Below, in pieces: positions 1 through 7,675 of a stretch of DNA of 12,606 nt (position 1 is its first letter; each line of letters begins with the position of its first letter). A model generated the notes under the pieces. That model ran no database searches, had not been told where the DNA came from, and saw nothing but the letters and a program-made list of their open reading frames with translations. This DNA is from an uncultured Bacteroidales bacterium (GTDB taxonomy: Bacteria; Bacteroidota; Bacteroidia; Bacteroidales; Paludibacteraceae). The position numbers were made by a program, and so were the translations under genes. The stretch is taken from contig CAMFEN010000013.1 of NCBI GenBank assembly GCA_945949375.1, positions 1-12,606 of the forward strand, read 5' to 3'.

Positions 1-480
1 GTCTTTGTCGCTGAGTGATGGTACTTTGACCGATGGTGCTGTTCCTTGTACAGCGGCGGTTGCTTGTTCTGCGTAGACGTTGCCGTTACCGGCAGCGATA
101 GTGGGTATTTGACCACCTTCTACGCCAGCTCCCAAGAGGGTGGGGCGGGGTTGTTTCGCTTTCTCCTCCAAGATTTCGGGATTGGTACCATATTCCAGCA
201 GTTGCGGGAAGACGTTGCTCCAGTTGAATTCCGGGTGTGGTTTATCGAGTGCACCGATGACGAATAGGAAAGCCTCGGTAAGCATACCTGCGATGAGCAC
301 GGTAGAAGCGCCGGGCCAGTGCATGATTTTGAACAATGCTCCGACAATTACGACGGAAGCACCTACGGAGTAGATAACTCCGACGATGCGTTTTCCTTTG
401 TACGATTCATACCAGAGCATGAATTTTTCCCAAGCACCAATTTTCTTTGCACTTTCTGTTGTTTGTTCTGATTTAGCCAT
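1..480 (-). CDS. gldL: GldL/PorL, T9SS motor protein (3' end cut off)
   Basis: This is the inner-membrane GldL/PorL subunit of the type IX secretion motor, which with GldM converts proton flow into movement. The visible 160 residues run from an ATG at 480 to the window edge with no stop, so the C-terminus is missing. Two hydrophobic helices lie at about residues 32-52 and 58-78, separated by the turn HWPGAS. A glutamate (E69, in GMLTEAFLF) sits inside the second helix; in the family a conserved glutamate there is needed for proton transport, though the equivalence is my inference. After the helices comes a cytoplasmic part with the conserved-looking FNWSNVFPQLLEYG and a low-complexity Gly/Ala/Pro stretch. 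It follows gldK by 55 bp, matching the known order porP-K-L-M-N. gldM should lie beyond the edge. Confidence 0.93.
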   Translation of the reverse strand, partial: MAKSEQTTESAKKIGAWEKFMLWYESYKGKRIVGVIYSVGASVVIVGALFKIMHWPGASTVLIAGMLTEAFLFVIGALDKPHPEFNWSNVFPQLLEYGTNPEILEEKAKQPRPTLLGAGVEGGQIPTIAAGNGNVYAEQATAAVQGTAPSVKVPSLSDKD

Positions 481-535
481 GAGTTTTAGTAAATTATGGT
501 TTATAATTTATGTTATTTCTTAAATAGTGATATTA

Positions 536-1903
536 TTATTCACCGATGTATGAGCGTACGCAGCGGAATCCGATGTAGGGTCGGCTTTCGTATTGGAATT
601 CATAGGTACGTACGCCGCACTGCATGAAATAGCTGATATCTTTCCAGCTACCGCCTTTGATGACTTTTCTTTTGAGCACATCCGGGTCGTCTTTTCGAGC
701 CATGTATGAGAAGTCGGGGTTGAGGTCGTGCGTATATGTGTTAGTAGCATCGTTGTATGCGTCGTTGGTCCATTCTGCTACGTTACCTGCCATATCGAAA
801 AGTCCGAAATCGTTGGGTCGGTATTGTGCGACCTTCATTGTGGTAGTTCCCGTATCGTCGTTGTAGCTACCGCGATATGGTTTGAAGTTAGCGAAGAAGC
901 ATCCTTGTGCGTCTCTTGCGTAGTTGTTTCCCCATGGGTACATCCCCATGGTACGTCCTCCTCTTGCAGCGTATTCCCATTCTGCTTCGGTAGGCAGTCT
1001 GTACGCGTTAGCGCGAATATCGTTGGCATTATTGAAGTAGTTGGATCTCCAGTTGCAGAAAGCGTGTGCTTGTTCCCATGTAACGCCTACGACAGGATAC
1101 TCGAGGTATCCCGGGTGTGAGAAATACATGTGGAGCATGGGCTCGTTGAAGGAGAACTGGAAATCTCGTACCCAAGTGAGGGTATCGGGATAGACGCTTA
1201 TGATTTTCTTTGTGATAAGGTCTTTGGGCTCTTTGAGGGATCGTATGATTGTGCTATCGTTGATGGATCCGAGTTCGTCCACCCAGAAAGTGTCGATGCG
1301 CACGGAGGCTCCGACGGGATAGGAGCTGGTAGCGACATCGAATTTGTTGCGTTGTTCGGACGCTTGGTCGTAGTTGTACCACTGGTAGCGATAGTGCAGG
1401 TAGTTGGTTTTGAGGTCTTTTCCGTCGCTGTAATACATAGAAGAGAGTGCGTCTCGAACTTCTTCGTCTTTGGAGTTCCATGGAATTTTGGAGCGCATTT
1501 TCCAGTTGAGCGTGAAGTTTTCTTCGTCGAAGTCTTCGTCTTTGGGTTGTATTGCATAGTCTTGCATTCCCGCCTCGACGAGACGCGTCATAGCGATGGA
1601 GTCTCGCACCCAGAATACGAATTGTTTGTACTCGTTGTTGGTGATTTCCGTTTCGTCCATCCAGAAGGCTTCAACTGTTTGCATTCTGATGTTGTCAGGT
1701 TGTTCGAAGACAGCAGATTGTGTGTTCGCCCCCATCATGAATGCGCCTTTTCGGATGAAGACCATACCGTAGGGGTTTGCTTCTCGGAAGTCACCTGCTT
1801 TACTAACGCCGACGAGTTCGCCTGCCGGTGCGCTGCAACTCGCTACCACAGCGGCCACTGCCGCTACAAATAGCATGAATTTCATTTTCATATCTGATAG
1901 CAT
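536..1903 (-). CDS. gldK: GldK/PorK, T9SS lipoprotein with FGE-sulfatase fold
   Basis: GldK/PorK is an outer-membrane lipoprotein on the periplasmic side that forms a ring with GldN/PorN in the type IX secretion system. The 455-residue product fits the family length. A short signal peptide ends in a lipobox-like VASC with C23 as the likely lipidated residue. A formylglycine-generating-enzyme-like domain spans about residues 43-450. Its usual landmarks are visible: LPTEAEWEYAARGG (303-316), YPWGN (322-326), GNVAEW (373-378), KGGSW (416-420) and IGFRCVRS near the end. In this family the fold is structural, not known to be enzymatic. It starts 22 bp after porP and is probably co-transcribed. ATGs at 1891 and 1885 are alternative starts and would give a more standard MKMKF signal peptide. 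No Shine-Dalgarno sequence distinguishes them. Confidence 0.93.
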   Translation of the reverse strand: MLSDMKMKFMLFVAAVAAVVASCSAPAGELVGVSKAGDFREANPYGMVFIRKGAFMMGANTQSAVFEQPDNIRMQTVEAFWMDETEITNNEYKQFVFWVRDSIAMTRLVEAGMQDYAIQPKDEDFDEENFTLNWKMRSKIPWNSKDEEVRDALSSMYYSDGKDLKTNYLHYRYQWYNYDQASEQRNKFDVATSSYPVGASVRIDTFWVDELGSINDSTIIRSLKEPKDLITKKIISVYPDTLTWVRDFQFSFNEPMLHMYFSHPGYLEYPVVGVTWEQAHAFCNWRSNYFNNANDIRANAYRLPTEAEWEYAARGGRTMGMYPWGNNYARDAQGCFFANFKPYRGSYNDDTGTTTMKVAQYRPNDFGLFDMAGNVAEWTNDAYNDATNTYTHDLNPDFSYMARKDDPDVLKRKVIKGGSWKDISYFMQCGVRTYEFQYESRPYIGFRCVRSYIGE

Positions 1904-1924
1904 AATCTTATTTTTCTATATATA

Positions 1925-2920
1925 TTATAGGTATCTGACGCTTTTGTATTTGTTGGTTCGTTTCGGTTTTAGGATATCGAAGCTGTAGGCTAAATAAATC
2001 TCGTGTGAGCCATAAGATTCTCGTATTAGTTTGCTTGTAGGCAGTTCGCAAGAGTATCCGAGTTGCAGTCCTGCTATGATGTCTATGTTGAGCAAAATGT
2101 TTACGCTTCCAGCTATTCTGTATCCGAGTCCCCATCTGTACTTATCGAGGTATGCGCACATGAGTGTGAGGTCGATGTCCCATTCCCGGAAGTCTGTCAT
2201 GAGCAATGCGGAAGGTATGAGTTGCCAGTTTTTATAGTTTTTGAGTCGGAATCGGTATCCTCCTGTGAGGTACATGGTTCCTCTGAGGTGAAACTCTGTT
2301 TCGACTTGGTCTGCCCATATAACTTTGGGTTGTGTGAGGTGTGCGTAGGATGCTCCCGCCCACCAAGTGTTTGTAGAGTAGTATAGTCCGAGTCCGATGT
2401 CAAAGGTCATTCCGGATTTGTCTCCGTTCGGTATTGCTTCGTCGTTTCTATCGAAATAGTCTGCTTCGCTTAGTTGTTCGAGGTTGACGCTATCTCCTTT
2501 GAATCCGACGTTTACGAATCCGAGGTCTATTCCTGCGGCAAGGTATCCTTTTCCGAGTTTATGTCGGTATGCGTATTGTGCGTAAACGGCTTGGTTAGTG
2601 AAGAGTCCGAATCTGTCGTTAAGGAATCGCACACCTGCTCCGTGGCTTGTTTTTCCTATCAGGAATGGGCTTGTGAACGAGACCCAAGTGCTCATAGGTG
2701 CGTTGTTGATGCCGATGTATTGCATGCGGTGTGCGCCATAGACTTTCATCATGTTTCCTTCTCCGACTGCGGCGGGGTTGTATGAAGGCGTCATGTACAT
2801 GTACTGTCCCATTTGCGGGTCGAACTGTGCACGAGCTGCCAGTGTGAGCCCTCCCAACACGAATAGTACGATATAGCGTTTTATATCCAGCAAAGCGGTT
2901 GACCAATTGTTAGTACTCAT
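1925..2920 (-). CDS. porP: PorP/SprF family T9SS outer-membrane protein
   Basis: PorP/SprF-family beta-barrel protein of the outer membrane, a T9SS component that anchors the machinery or handles surface adhesins. The mature protein opens with the family-typical QFDPQMGQYMYMTPSYNPA and continues as alternating strands with repeated aromatic residues to a C-terminal strand ending SVRYL. A signal peptide (KRYIVLFVLGGLTLAARAQ) ends at about residue 32. I chose the ATG at 2920 (MSTNNW, 331 aa); the frame is open to 3019, but that extension lies inside the DUF2795 gene and looks non-native. With this start the gene overlaps the upstream gene by 11 bp, which suggests translational coupling. The N-region before the signal core is long (about 15 residues), so a non-ATG internal start is possible. 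It lies directly upstream of gldK, as in Porphyromonas porP-porK. Confidence 0.9.
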   Translation of the reverse strand: MSTNNWSTALLDIKRYIVLFVLGGLTLAARAQFDPQMGQYMYMTPSYNPAAVGEGNMMKVYGAHRMQYIGINNAPMSTWVSFTSPFLIGKTSHGAGVRFLNDRFGLFTNQAVYAQYAYRHKLGKGYLAAGIDLGFVNVGFKGDSVNLEQLSEADYFDRNDEAIPNGDKSGMTFDIGLGLYYSTNTWWAGASYAHLTQPKVIWADQVETEFHLRGTMYLTGGYRFRLKNYKNWQLIPSALLMTDFREWDIDLTLMCAYLDKYRWGLGYRIAGSVNILLNIDIIAGLQLGYSCELPTSKLIRESYGSHEIYLAYSFDILKPKRTNKYKSVRYL

Positions 2921-3137
2921 CTTCGTTGAAGAAGAAGTCTTCGTCATTAGTTGGATAATCGGGCCAAAGGTCAAGAATTCCATCGTAAATGACTTCTTCG
3001 TCGTCGTCGAGTTCTTCAAGATTTTCTATAACTTCTGCGGGTGCTCCTATACGATTTGCATAATCCAATAATTCTTCCTTGGTAGCGGGCCAGGGTGCAT
3101 CTTCGAGTTTTGATGCGAGTTCCAACGTCCAATACAT
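2910..3137 (-). CDS. Small acidic DUF2795 protein
   Basis: A 75-residue protein with no signal peptide or membrane segment, so it is probably cytoplasmic. Residues 11-43 match the DUF2795 pattern as I remember it: PWPATKEELLDYANRIGAP followed by an EVIENLEEL helix. The rest is strongly acidic and ends in DEDFFFNEDEY, a tail very like those of Bacteroidetes homologues. The function of the family is unknown to me. It is the first gene of the apparent T9SS operon, has its own well-matched promoter about 120 nt upstream, and its stop codon overlaps the porP start. Whether it belongs functionally with the secretion genes, or merely shares their promoter, cannot be told from one locus. Confidence 0.85.
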   Translation of the reverse strand: MYWTLELASKLEDAPWPATKEELLDYANRIGAPAEVIENLEELDDDEEVIYDGILDLWPDYPTNDEDFFFNEDEY

Positions 3138-3259
3138 ATAGTTAAAAGTTTTAAGTTGTGGTCTAACTTGCTAAGTATCAATTATCTACAAAAGCGCAAT
3201 CCGTCGTGCGACGGCGACGAAAGGGCTTTGAGAGAGTGGTCTCTACCCAAAATACCGCG

Positions 3260-3291
3260 CAAAATTAGTAAAAACTTTTGATATGTGCAAG
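3260..3291 (-). promoter_or_regulatory. Bacteroidetes-type promoter for DUF2795-porP-gldK-gldL
   Basis: Read on the minus strand, CTTG (3291-3288) is followed after exactly 20 nt by TAATTTTG (3267-3260). This fits the Bacteroidetes primary sigma-factor pattern TTTG / TAnnTTTG, with one mismatch in the -33 element. Transcription would start near 3254 and leave a leader of roughly 115 nt before the DUF2795 start. The leader contains an inverted repeat, CCGTCG-TG-CGACGG, at 3201-3214, whose 2-nt loop is too tight for a confident structure call. No other good promoter was seen downstream in the operon. Confidence 0.7.
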
Positions 3292-3349
3292 TTTTTCTGT
3301 GATTTTTTTGCAATTTTCTTTTATATTGGGCGTTATGCGTTCATTTGTT

Positions 3350-5989
3350 TTATAGCCGTCTTCTGCCATTGAGGTCGTAGATGAGGTTTCCTCGTTGTAT
3401 AAGTATTTCTCCGTTGATGAGTATCTTTTTGCAGGTAGGTATAGGGTTGTCGTGGTAGGAGTTTTGTGTGTTAGGCAAGCTGAGTAGGAAGTCGAATGAT
3501 TGTTTAATTTCTGGTAGTTGTTGTTGTTTGCCTGTGAATATTTTGACTTCTCCTGCGTTGAGCGTGATGGTTTTGTTTGCTGTGGGAGTGGTTGCAGCGG
3601 CGAAGTAGTCGTACCAAGTGCCGTCGGGAAGGGTTGTTTCTTTGGTTGCTGCGGGGTCGAAGTTAGCAACGATGAAGACATCGCTTCCCCATTGTATTGT
3701 TCGTATGGCTTTTCCACCGGAGATGGAAGCCGCAGTGGGGTTTCCTTGGAAGACTTCCGGCATGATTTTGGTTCGTAGTTGGCAAGCTTGTGCGATTTTG
3801 GTGTATTGCTCCATTCGTCTTGGGTCTTGGAAGTATCCTCTGTTTTCGGGTCTTGGTTTCTTGGCGCATCGGTCTTTTTCGGAGGTGCCGTTAGGTTTGT
3901 CGATGCTGCTGTTGATGGAGAAGTCGAATCCGATTTCTTCGTATTGCCATATCATGTGTGAGCCGTTGAGCAGTACGTTGAAGATGACGTTTTCGGCGAT
4001 ACGGCTGAGTCGTGTATCTTCGTTTGTTTTGATGGCTCCGTTTCCGTATGCTTTGCATTTGTACTGCATTCGTTCTTCGTCGTGGCTCTCGCAGTAGCTG
4101 ATGTATCCGTCTTGGTTGGCATTGGTGAAGGAGTCGTCGCTGAGCCATCCCATTGCCGTCTGGCAGTATGCGTTGTTGGTGTTTTGCCAGCAGAGCATCC
4201 CGGCGTTGATGAGTTGTGTCCAGTCGCTGCTCGCGTGGCTTCCCCAGTGTTCGAGGATGAGGTATGCGCCTGTTGAGACGGCTTTGACTCCGTTTTCGTA
4301 ATAATCTTTGAGGTTGCTGACGGCGTTGTCGTTAGTTCCGCAGAGTCCGTGGCTGAGGTCGAGTCTGTATCCGTCGACTTTGTACTCTCTCAACCAGTAT
4401 TGTAACGCGCGCGTGAACATTGCGTGCGCGGGTGGGAAGTCGTGGTTCCAGTCTTCGTACACATTGTCGGTATGGGGTGGTGTAACGTTGAACCACGGGT
4501 TTTCTTTGAGCTCGGTGCCGTATGGGTAGAGGCTGTTCATGGGGTTGAGTCCTGTGGCGTGGTTGAAGACCATGTCGAGAATGACCGCCATGCCTCTTTT
4601 GTGGCATTCGTCGATGAAAGTTTTGAGCATATCGGGTGTGCCGTATGCTTTGTCGAGCGCGAAATAGTGGTTGGGTGAGTATCCCCAGTTGTAGTTACCG
4701 TCGAACTCGCAAACGGGCATGAGTTCGATGGCGTTGACTCCGAGTTGCTGGAGGTAGTCAAGGCGTTCGTGTAGTGCGGGAATGGAGCGGAAGGGTGTGT
4801 AGTCGTAGATCCAGAGTTCGTAGATGATGAGGTTGTTTTTGTCGGGTCTTTGGAAGTTGCGTGTAGCGTCGGACCAAGGGAAGGGTTCTTTGCCGGTTTG
4901 AATGACAGTGCAGTATCCGTCCGCCTGCTTGGGGTATGGCATGAGCGTGGAGTCGACAGTTCGTGGTTCATATTGGTCGTCGGGGTGGAGTAGTTTCTCG
5001 GAGTAGAGGTCTGAGATGCGTTTGATGACTCCGTCGGCACGTACGACGACGTATTGGAAGGCATATTCTTGTTTGGGAGTGAGGTTGTTAAGCGTGATCC
5101 AGAAGTAGGCGCTGTCGTTGGCTTGTTGGAGTTGGTATTCGTCGCTGATTGTCCAGTCGTTGAAATCGCCGACGACGAAGACATGTTTTGCAGGTTGTGT
5201 TTTGCTTGCTGCGTATGTGCAGAGGGTAACTTTTGTGTTGTCGTCGGTGTGGTAGTAGATACCGTTGAGTATGCCTGCGGGTCGGTTAGCGCGTTGTGGT
5301 GCTTTGGGTACGCAGGTGTTGATGGTAGCGTGTGCTTGGTCTTTGTCGGTGGTGGCGATGCATTCGAAGATGTAGTCGCCTTCGGCGTTGAGGGTGGTGG
5401 TGTAGGTTATTTCTTTTCCGTTAGCGGTTTGTACTTGTGTGCCGTTGAGGAGGAGTTGCAGTTGGCATTCTTCGGTAGCGGTGGCGGTAATGGTAACTTT
5501 GGCATTTTTCTCGGAGATGGCGGGTAGTGGTTCGCTGAAAGCGACTGCGAAACCTGCTTCCACGAGGTCAATGAAGATATCTTTGTCGCCTTCAGCCTTC
5601 CCCTCTTTGGTGCCTTTTGCGCCGTCGTTGAAGACAAAGCAAAGTTGTGTAACGGTGATGGTGTCGCTGATGCCGTAGTATGCGTTGATGGATGGTGTTA
5701 TTTTGAGTTCCCAGTTGCCGTCGGCGTTTTTGGTCATTTTATGTTTGTCTAATGCGCTTCTCCATTCGGGTGCTTCCTGCCAAGCGGTGTCGTGGTAGGT
5801 GATGCCTGTGTGTGCGTAGCATGCGGTGGCTCCGACCATGCCTTTGTTTCCTTGGTTGGGGTTGAAGATGATGGTAACCTCGCCGTCATAGCCTTGCTGT
5901 ATGATGGCGGGTTGTGTGGTAACTTGCGCGCATATGTTTGCGGAAAAGAAGAGTGCCGCGAGGGCGGTTAGGAAGAATGATTTTTTCAT
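3350..5989 (-). CDS. Secreted GH13 alpha-amylase family enzyme
   Basis: An 879-residue secreted glycoside hydrolase of family GH13, expected to act on starch or glycogen alpha-glucans. A signal peptide (MKKSFFLTALAALFFSANICAQ) is followed by a beta-sandwich-like region (about 22-230) and a CBM48-like module (about 268-345; FVVGDFNDW). The catalytic barrel spans about 385-740. All four GH13 signatures are present: DMVFNH (472-477), GYRLDLSH with nucleophile D544, LILEHWG with acid E580, and ESHDEE with H636-D637. It therefore looks active. A C-terminal beta domain follows, then a linker and the tail NGEILIQRGNLIYDLNGRRRL-type ending (859-879), which resembles a short T9SS sorting tail. It has its own promoter at 6026-6057 and is not part of the T9SS operon. 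The exact activity (amylase, pullulanase or neopullulanase) cannot be set from motifs alone. Confidence 0.92.
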   Translation of the reverse strand: MKKSFFLTALAALFFSANICAQVTTQPAIIQQGYDGEVTIIFNPNQGNKGMVGATACYAHTGITYHDTAWQEAPEWRSALDKHKMTKNADGNWELKITPSINAYYGISDTITVTQLCFVFNDGAKGTKEGKAEGDKDIFIDLVEAGFAVAFSEPLPAISEKNAKVTITATATEECQLQLLLNGTQVQTANGKEITYTTTLNAEGDYIFECIATTDKDQAHATINTCVPKAPQRANRPAGILNGIYYHTDDNTKVTLCTYAASKTQPAKHVFVVGDFNDWTISDEYQLQQANDSAYFWITLNNLTPKQEYAFQYVVVRADGVIKRISDLYSEKLLHPDDQYEPRTVDSTLMPYPKQADGYCTVIQTGKEPFPWSDATRNFQRPDKNNLIIYELWIYDYTPFRSIPALHERLDYLQQLGVNAIELMPVCEFDGNYNWGYSPNHYFALDKAYGTPDMLKTFIDECHKRGMAVILDMVFNHATGLNPMNSLYPYGTELKENPWFNVTPPHTDNVYEDWNHDFPPAHAMFTRALQYWLREYKVDGYRLDLSHGLCGTNDNAVSNLKDYYENGVKAVSTGAYLILEHWGSHASSDWTQLINAGMLCWQNTNNAYCQTAMGWLSDDSFTNANQDGYISYCESHDEERMQYKCKAYGNGAIKTNEDTRLSRIAENVIFNVLLNGSHMIWQYEEIGFDFSINSSIDKPNGTSEKDRCAKKPRPENRGYFQDPRRMEQYTKIAQACQLRTKIMPEVFQGNPTAASISGGKAIRTIQWGSDVFIVANFDPAATKETTLPDGTWYDYFAAATTPTANKTITLNAGEVKIFTGKQQQLPEIKQSFDFLLSLPNTQNSYHDNPIPTCKKILINGEILIQRGNLIYDLNGRRRL

Positions 5990-6025
5990 GGTATATTGTT
6001 AGATTGTTGATTTCAAAAGCGGGTG

Positions 6026-6057
6026 CAAAGATACGAAAAATAATTGGATTGCACAAA
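6026..6057 (-). promoter_or_regulatory. Bacteroidetes-type promoter for the GH13 gene
   Basis: On the minus strand a perfect TTTG (6057-6054) is followed after 20 nt by TATCTTTG (6033-6026), an exact match to TTTG / TAnnTTTG. The predicted transcription start is near 6020, giving a leader of about 30 nt. The -7 element is identical in sequence to that of the divergent manC promoter. Confidence 0.8.
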
Positions 6058-6190
6058 TTTTGTGTGTATTTTTATGTCAATTATTGTGAAAAAATTAACA
6101 TTTGTTGTGTAGTTTGGGGCTTGTGGCGCGGGCGGTGATGGGGGCGCAAATCTTAACAATAGAACATTTTTCGTCTGTGCGAGCGTGCGG

Positions 6191-6223
6191 TTAGACCCTT
6201 ATTAGACCCTTACTTAAACCTTA
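6191..6223. repeat. Triple 11-bp tandem repeat, possible operator
   Basis: TTAGACCCTTA occurs twice head-to-tail (6191-6201 and 6202-6212), followed by a third degenerate copy, TTAAACCTTA (6214-6223). The period of about 11 bp equals one turn of DNA, so identical faces of each copy would lie on the same side of the helix, as expected for a protein binding in tandem. The block is centred between the two divergent promoters: 134 nt from each -33 element. A regulatory role is inference only. Confidence 0.5.
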
Positions 6224-6356
6224 TGAGAGCGAGTGTAGGGCGATGATGTGCAATCTTAATAATCGTACTATCTCGGGAGTGGGGTGTTTTGGTGGTGGGA
6301 GGAATAGGCGTGTGTAAGGTGATGTTTTGCTGAATTGTGATTTTTTTGCAAAAAGA

Positions 6357-6388
6357 TTTGCATAATCGGGGAAAAAGTTGTATCTTTG
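6357..6388 (+). promoter_or_regulatory. Bacteroidetes-type promoter for manC
   Basis: A perfect TTTG (6357-6360) is followed after 20 nt by TATCTTTG (6381-6388). This is an exact match to the phylum's promoter pattern and has the same spacing and -7 sequence as the opposing GH13 promoter. The predicted transcription start is near 6394, so the leader before the first ATG at 6428 is only about 35 nt. Confidence 0.8.
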
Positions 6389-6427
6389 CAGGCAAATTAA
6401 AGAAGTCTAATTTATCCTTGAAAAACT

Positions 6428-7675
6428 ATGTTAGAAAACATGAAATTTAATGCTAAAATGGGTATGAAGAATAATAATTTTTGTGTAATTATGGCGGGGG
6501 GAATCGGTAGTCGATTCTGGCCTTACAGCAGAAACAACAAGCCTAAGCAGTTTTTGGACTTTTTTGGTACGGGTCGGAGTCTGCTGCAGATGACGGTGGA
6601 CCGTTTCCGTCCGCTGATGCCGATAGAGCATATCGTGGTGGTAACCAACGTGGCATACCGCGAGCAGATATTAGAGCAGATACCCGACATGAAGCCGGAG
6701 CAAGTGCTGTGTGAGCCTGCGCGTAGGAATACGGCTCCGGCGATAGCCTATGCGGTGGCGCATATAAAAGGTACGCTGCGGCAAGAAGCGATTGCCGCGG
6801 GCGCGTTGGATAAGGATGCCCCGATGGATTTGAGCCATGCGTACTGCGACGCGAACATCATCGTGGCTCCGTCGGACCACTTGATACTGAACGAGGAGGA
6901 GTTTCAGCGGGTGGTGCGTTGCGGGTTGGACTTCATAGGAGCGCACGACTCGCTGCTGACGCTTGGCATGAAGCCGACGCGGCCCGAGACGGGGTATGGG
7001 TATATTCAGATAGAAGACCGCTTCGCTGAAAGATCGTCTAACGACTGTCAGACCGCTGGCGCTGAAAGACCGCTGACGCTGAAAGACTGCGCTTCGGATA
7101 TATACACTGTGAAGACCTTTACGGAGAAGCCGAACTTGGAGTTGGCGAAGGTGTTCGTGGAGAGCGGGGAGTTCTTGTGGAACTCGGGGATATTCCTTTG
7201 GAACATGCGGGCGATATGCTCGGCGTTTCGGTCGTTCCTGCCGGATATGGACAGACTGTTTCGGTCGGGTGCTACGGTGTTTGGCACGGCAGGCGAAGAG
7301 GCGTTTATTCAGGAGAAGTTCCCCACCTGTCCGAATATCAGTATCGACTACGGGGTATTAGAGAAAGCGCAGAATGTGTATGTGCTGCCTGCGGACTTCG
7401 GGTGGAGCGACCTCGGCACATGGGGCTCGTTGTACGACCTGAGCGAGAAAGACGAACAGAAGAACGTAACGCTCCACTGCGAGGCGATGTACTACGAGAG
7501 CGAAAGCAATGTGGTTACATTAGAGTCGGGCAAACTGGCAGTGATAGCCGGGCTGACAGATATGATTGTGGCAGAATCGGACGGCGTGTTGCTCATCTGC
7601 CCAAAAGACCATGAGCAGAACATCCGCAATATCGTAACGGAAGTTACAGAGAAGTACGGGGGAAAGTATAGTTAA
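6428..7675 (+). CDS. manC: Mannose-1-phosphate guanylyltransferase
   Basis: Makes GDP-mannose from GTP and mannose-1-phosphate in the cytoplasm, feeding surface polysaccharide, fucose or glycoprotein pathways. The nucleotide-binding signature GGIGSRFWPYSRNNKPKQF lies at residues 24-42, APSDH at 147-151 and FTEKP at 231-235; GWSDLGTWGSL (325-335) is also typical. There is no C-terminal isomerase cupin, so this is the short form. Family members usually begin close to MKNNN-FCVIMAGG, so the ATG at 6464 (residue 13) may be the true start rather than 6428. Two segments look extra compared with my memory of Bacteroidetes homologues: residues about 117-141 and about 197-223. The second is made of the repeat described at 7015-7097 and keeps the frame open. 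The FTEKP motif begins eight residues after that segment, so activity may survive. Confidence 0.9.
   Translation: MLENMKFNAKMGMKNNNFCVIMAGGIGSRFWPYSRNNKPKQFLDFFGTGRSLLQMTVDRFRPLMPIEHIVVVTNVAYREQILEQIPDMKPEQVLCEPARRNTAPAIAYAVAHIKGTLRQEAIAAGALDKDAPMDLSHAYCDANIIVAPSDHLILNEEEFQRVVRCGLDFIGAHDSLLTLGMKPTRPETGYGYIQIEDRFAERSSNDCQTAGAERPLTLKDCASDIYTVKTFTEKPNLELAKVFVESGEFLWNSGIFLWNMRAICSAFRSFLPDMDRLFRSGATVFGTAGEEAFIQEKFPTCPNISIDYGVLEKAQNVYVLPADFGWSDLGTWGSLYDLSEKDEQKNVTLHCEAMYYESESNVVTLESGKLAVIAGLTDMIVAESDGVLLICPKDHEQNIRNIVTEVTEKYGGKYS
7015..7097 (+). repeat. Mini-hairpin repeat block inside manC
   Basis: Five degenerate head-to-tail units lie within the coding frame. Two are nearly identical: AGACCGCTGGCGCTGAAAGAC (7050-7070) and AGACCGCTGACGCTGAAAGAC (7067-7087), overlapping by AGAC with a 17-nt period. 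The first unit (7015-7036) has GACCGC and GCTGAAAGAT, the second carries the stem TCGT-CTA-ACGA, and the last starts GACTGCGCTTCGG. The same unit type recurs just after the gene at 7676-7757. It encodes about 27 residues (DRFAERSSND... to ...TLKDCAS) between the strand GYGYIQIE and DIYTVKTFTEKP, a position where homologues I recall have only a few residues. Confidence 0.75.

Larger units (their letters stand above)
5990..6427. other. Divergent intergenic control region, 438 nt
   Basis: No gene was seen here. The region separates the leftward GH13 gene from the rightward manC gene. It holds a promoter for each (6026-6057 minus, 6357-6388 plus), a triple 11-bp repeat at its centre (6191-6223), and a pair of similar direct sequences on either side of that repeat: CAAATCTTAACAATAGAAC at 6147-6165 and CAATCTTAATAATCGTAC at 6251-6268. 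The rest is G-rich on the plus strand, with no open frame that resembles a protein. No tRNA or known riboswitch was recognised. Confidence 0.75.

Noticed and set aside
1130..1873. Long open frame of 247 codons on the plus strand opposite gldK
   Set aside because: It is wholly antisense to a clear GldK gene, its translation has no recognisable domain, and the bias of the gldK codons explains the lack of stops.
2921..3019. Longer porP start at 3019
   Set aside because: The added 33 residues come from the DUF2795 reading region in another frame and would place the signal peptide far from the N-terminus.
3201..3214. Inverted repeat CCGTCG-TG-CGACGG in the operon leader as an attenuator or riboswitch
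   Set aside because: The loop is only two bases and there is no competing stem, T-run or known aptamer pattern.
3292..3349. Rho-independent terminator after the GH13 gene
   Set aside because: T/A-rich runs are present but I found no convincing G/C stem in front of them on the minus strand.
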